From an uncultured Fidelibacterota bacterium (lineage in GTDB: Bacteria > Marinisomatota > Marinisomatia > Marinisomatales > UBA1611), in NCBI GenBank assembly GCA_913043185.1, contig CAJWMI010000074.1, positions 1 to 7,996 on the forward strand: 7,996 bases of DNA, written 5' to 3'. Below, piece after piece: positions 7,601-7,996 of the stretch; positions within the stretch are counted from its first letter, which is position 1, and each line of letters opens with the position of its first letter. The translations under genes and the position numbers were made by a program. Below the pieces are notes generated by a model. The model did not search any database and was not told the DNA's origin. It saw only the letters and a program-made list of their open reading frames with translations.

Positions 7601-7714
7601 TTGATCAGATTTAGAATGTAAACTTTCGCAAAGCTCATTTATCTGACCAACCAGCGGCAAAAGCTTTTTTATCTTTCGCTGGGAGCTAGTACCAAAAAGT
7701 TTCTTTAAAAACAT
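4679..7714 (-). CDS. secA: Preprotein translocase ATPase SecA, FCB-type long form
   Basis: SecA is the cytoplasmic motor that pushes unfolded preproteins through SecYEG using ATP. The protein has 1011 residues and is complete. Visible signatures are Walker A GEGKT at 141-145, the Walker B/DEAD-like stretch DEVDSVLIDEARTPLIISG at 245-263, GRRYSDGLHQALEAKE at 468-483, GMTGTAETEAEE at 511-522, TNMAGRGTDIKLGEG at 627-641, and the arginine-finger motif QLRGRSGRQGDPGSS at 663-677. The helical scaffold/wing region with LLEYDDVMNQQR (738-749) and DEKWKDHLYAMDQLREGI (866-883) follows. It is about 110 residues longer than E. coli SecA (901). The extra length lies mainly in the preprotein cross-linking region (about 285-350) and a charged stretch near 395-430, as in Bacteroidota-type SecA. 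The C-terminal tail keeps IGRN at 977-980 and SGEK...YKK but has no cysteines, so the usual zinc/SecB-binding knuckle is absent. The ATG follows the nusB stop with no gap; only a weak purine-rich GAG lies upstream. Identification is certain. Confidence 0.99.
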   Translation of the reverse strand: MFLKKLFGTSSQRKIKKLLPLVGQINELCESLHSKSDQDLIDRTAQLKQFVEDAISQVKSELDKDADSSVIKKIILQAEQKALDDSMVEAFAMVKETCRRMIGQSWRISGQQAEWNMIPYDVQLLGAIILHNGNVSEMKTGEGKTLVATMPIYLNALTGRGVHVITVNDYLAQRDAEWMGEVYRRLGLTVGFILNSMDNRQRREMYGCDITYGTNNEFGFDYLRDNMALHPDELCQRGHAFAVVDEVDSVLIDEARTPLIISGAVDTPIDDTFVRLKPDVQRLVKKQNVLVSELVKNVKEILETDEEQAGLKLLQAKRGLPKHPQVMKIFQEPGTLKLSQSIESVYLRDKKLHEVDDDLYFSIDEKSHVIDITEKGRNVLAPDNPETFIIPDLGEMLLEVDEKTDLKDNEREIEKEKAHQLHAERSGKIHNFNQLLRAFTMYDKDVEYVVQDGKVLIVDEFTGRILAGRRYSDGLHQALEAKENVKIERETQTLATITIQNYFRQYDKLSGMTGTAETEAEELGSIYGLDVVVIPTHRDIIRNDSDDLVYKTKREKYNAVIDEIADAHHRGQPVLVGTIAVETSELLSRMLKRKNIPHSVLNAKQHQKEAEVVARAGQRGAVTIATNMAGRGTDIKLGEGVKEAGGLHILGTERHDSRRIDLQLRGRSGRQGDPGSSVFYLSLEDDLMRLFGSDKVASIMDRMGIEEGEVITAGMITRAISSAQQKVEVRNFGVRKHLLEYDDVMNQQRQVVYDIRNQALSGKNMRDTVAQIIEDYIVDEIEEQSETESLADWDWDSLRQNLSSHLLVDISHQKLIEDAGREDISSDDVIDWVSHEAESVYKVRESLVPEEVIRGFERFVILRTIDEKWKDHLYAMDQLREGINLRAYGQKNPLLEYKSEGFGMFKEMMLDMNAVTVQRMFRTQLQGMDQAPQLNTGGVRNIKVEHQDTTGMGFSGQQQNQPSQKGVSKPIVADKKIGRNEKIFVQSPSGEKVQIKYKKLQQYLKQGYTQV

Positions 7715-7996
7715 CTACTCTTTATTGTTATAATTTTTATATATCGTATCAAGAATACCGTTAACAAAGCTTGAGCTTTCTTCTGTGCTAAAGACTTTAG
7801 CTATTTCTACCATCTCGCTTATTGAAACCTTTGGCGGAACGTCATCCATATGATATATCTCACTGACACCCATTCTTAACAATATTTTATCGACAATTGC
7901 AACTCGACTATATTCCCAATTCTCTAGACATTTGCATATTAATTCATCTGCCCAAGATTTATTTTCAATCACACAGAAAAATAATTGATGCATATA
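7715..7996 (-). CDS. nusB: Transcription antitermination protein NusB, C-terminal part (5' end beyond window)
   Basis: The 93 visible codons encode the C-terminal helical half of NusB, the RNA-binding factor that, with NusE (ribosomal protein S10), binds boxA RNA and supports antitermination on ribosomal RNA operons in the cytoplasm. The visible signatures are the segment ENWEYSRVAIVDKILLRMGV, which matches the family's LxxWxLxRLxxxDRxILRLGV helix, then a VPPKVSISEMVEIAKVFSTE stretch matching VPxxVxINEAVELAKxF, then SSFVNGILD matching the conserved KFVNGVLD motif. NusB proteins are usually about 130-150 residues, so some 40-55 N-terminal residues are missing. The reading frame stays open to the window edge: the ATG at 7991-7993 is preceded in frame by a Tyr codon, so it is probably internal and not the start. 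The TAG stop directly abuts the secA start codon, which suggests co-transcription and translational coupling. Family identity is confident; the true start cannot be seen. Confidence 0.93.
   Translation of the reverse strand, partial: YMHQLFFCVIENKSWADELICKCLENWEYSRVAIVDKILLRMGVSEIYHMDDVPPKVSISEMVEIAKVFSTEESSSFVNGILDTIYKNYNNKE

Noticed and set aside
4079..7604. Plus-strand open frames opposite the metB-like gene and secA (near 4079-4330, 4276-4479, 4753-4971, 4961-5176, 7365-7604)
   Set aside because: They are antisense shadows of highly conserved coding sequence and show no recognisable domain.

Overview
The window reads as a compact, AT-rich bacterial chromosome segment with every gene on the minus strand. 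From high to low coordinates (the direction of transcription) the order is: the 3' part of nusB, secA, a cystathionine gamma-synthase/lyase family gene, and a very large secreted multidomain protein. Two features point to the FCB superphylum (Fibrobacterota-Chlorobiota-Bacteroidota and relatives). One is a 1011-residue SecA with the enlarged preprotein-binding region seen in that group. The other is a C-terminal module in the secreted protein with the NFPNPFNP...G.YFYRL...KKM.L.K pattern of type IX secretion (T9SS) type A sorting domains. A marine Marinimicrobia (SAR406)-like lineage is my best guess, but that is inference from style and not a demonstrated placement.

Region by region: 7715-7996 is the C-terminal two thirds of NusB, whose start lies beyond the window. 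Its TAG stop abuts the ATG of secA (4679-7714). After the secA stop, only 4 bases separate it from the PLP-enzyme gene (3508-4674), so nusB-secA-metB look like one transcription unit. A 136-base gap without a gene, 3372-3507, follows; I find no convincing terminator or promoter in it. The last gene (12-3371) encodes a Sec-exported protein with five cohesin-like beta-sandwich modules, a fibronectin type III domain apparently interrupted by a choice-of-anchor J-type domain, and the C-terminal sorting module.

Functionally, nusB (antitermination of ribosomal RNA transcription), secA (protein export motor) and metB-like (transsulfuration of methionine/cysteine precursors) are housekeeping genes. 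The cohesin-like protein is the only accessory-type gene. It would use SecA for export across the inner membrane and probably a T9SS-like machinery for the outer membrane and surface attachment. I see no RNA genes, mobile elements, CRISPR arrays or clear novel multi-gene system. The most interesting points are the architecture of the large secreted protein and the cysteine-free SecA tail.
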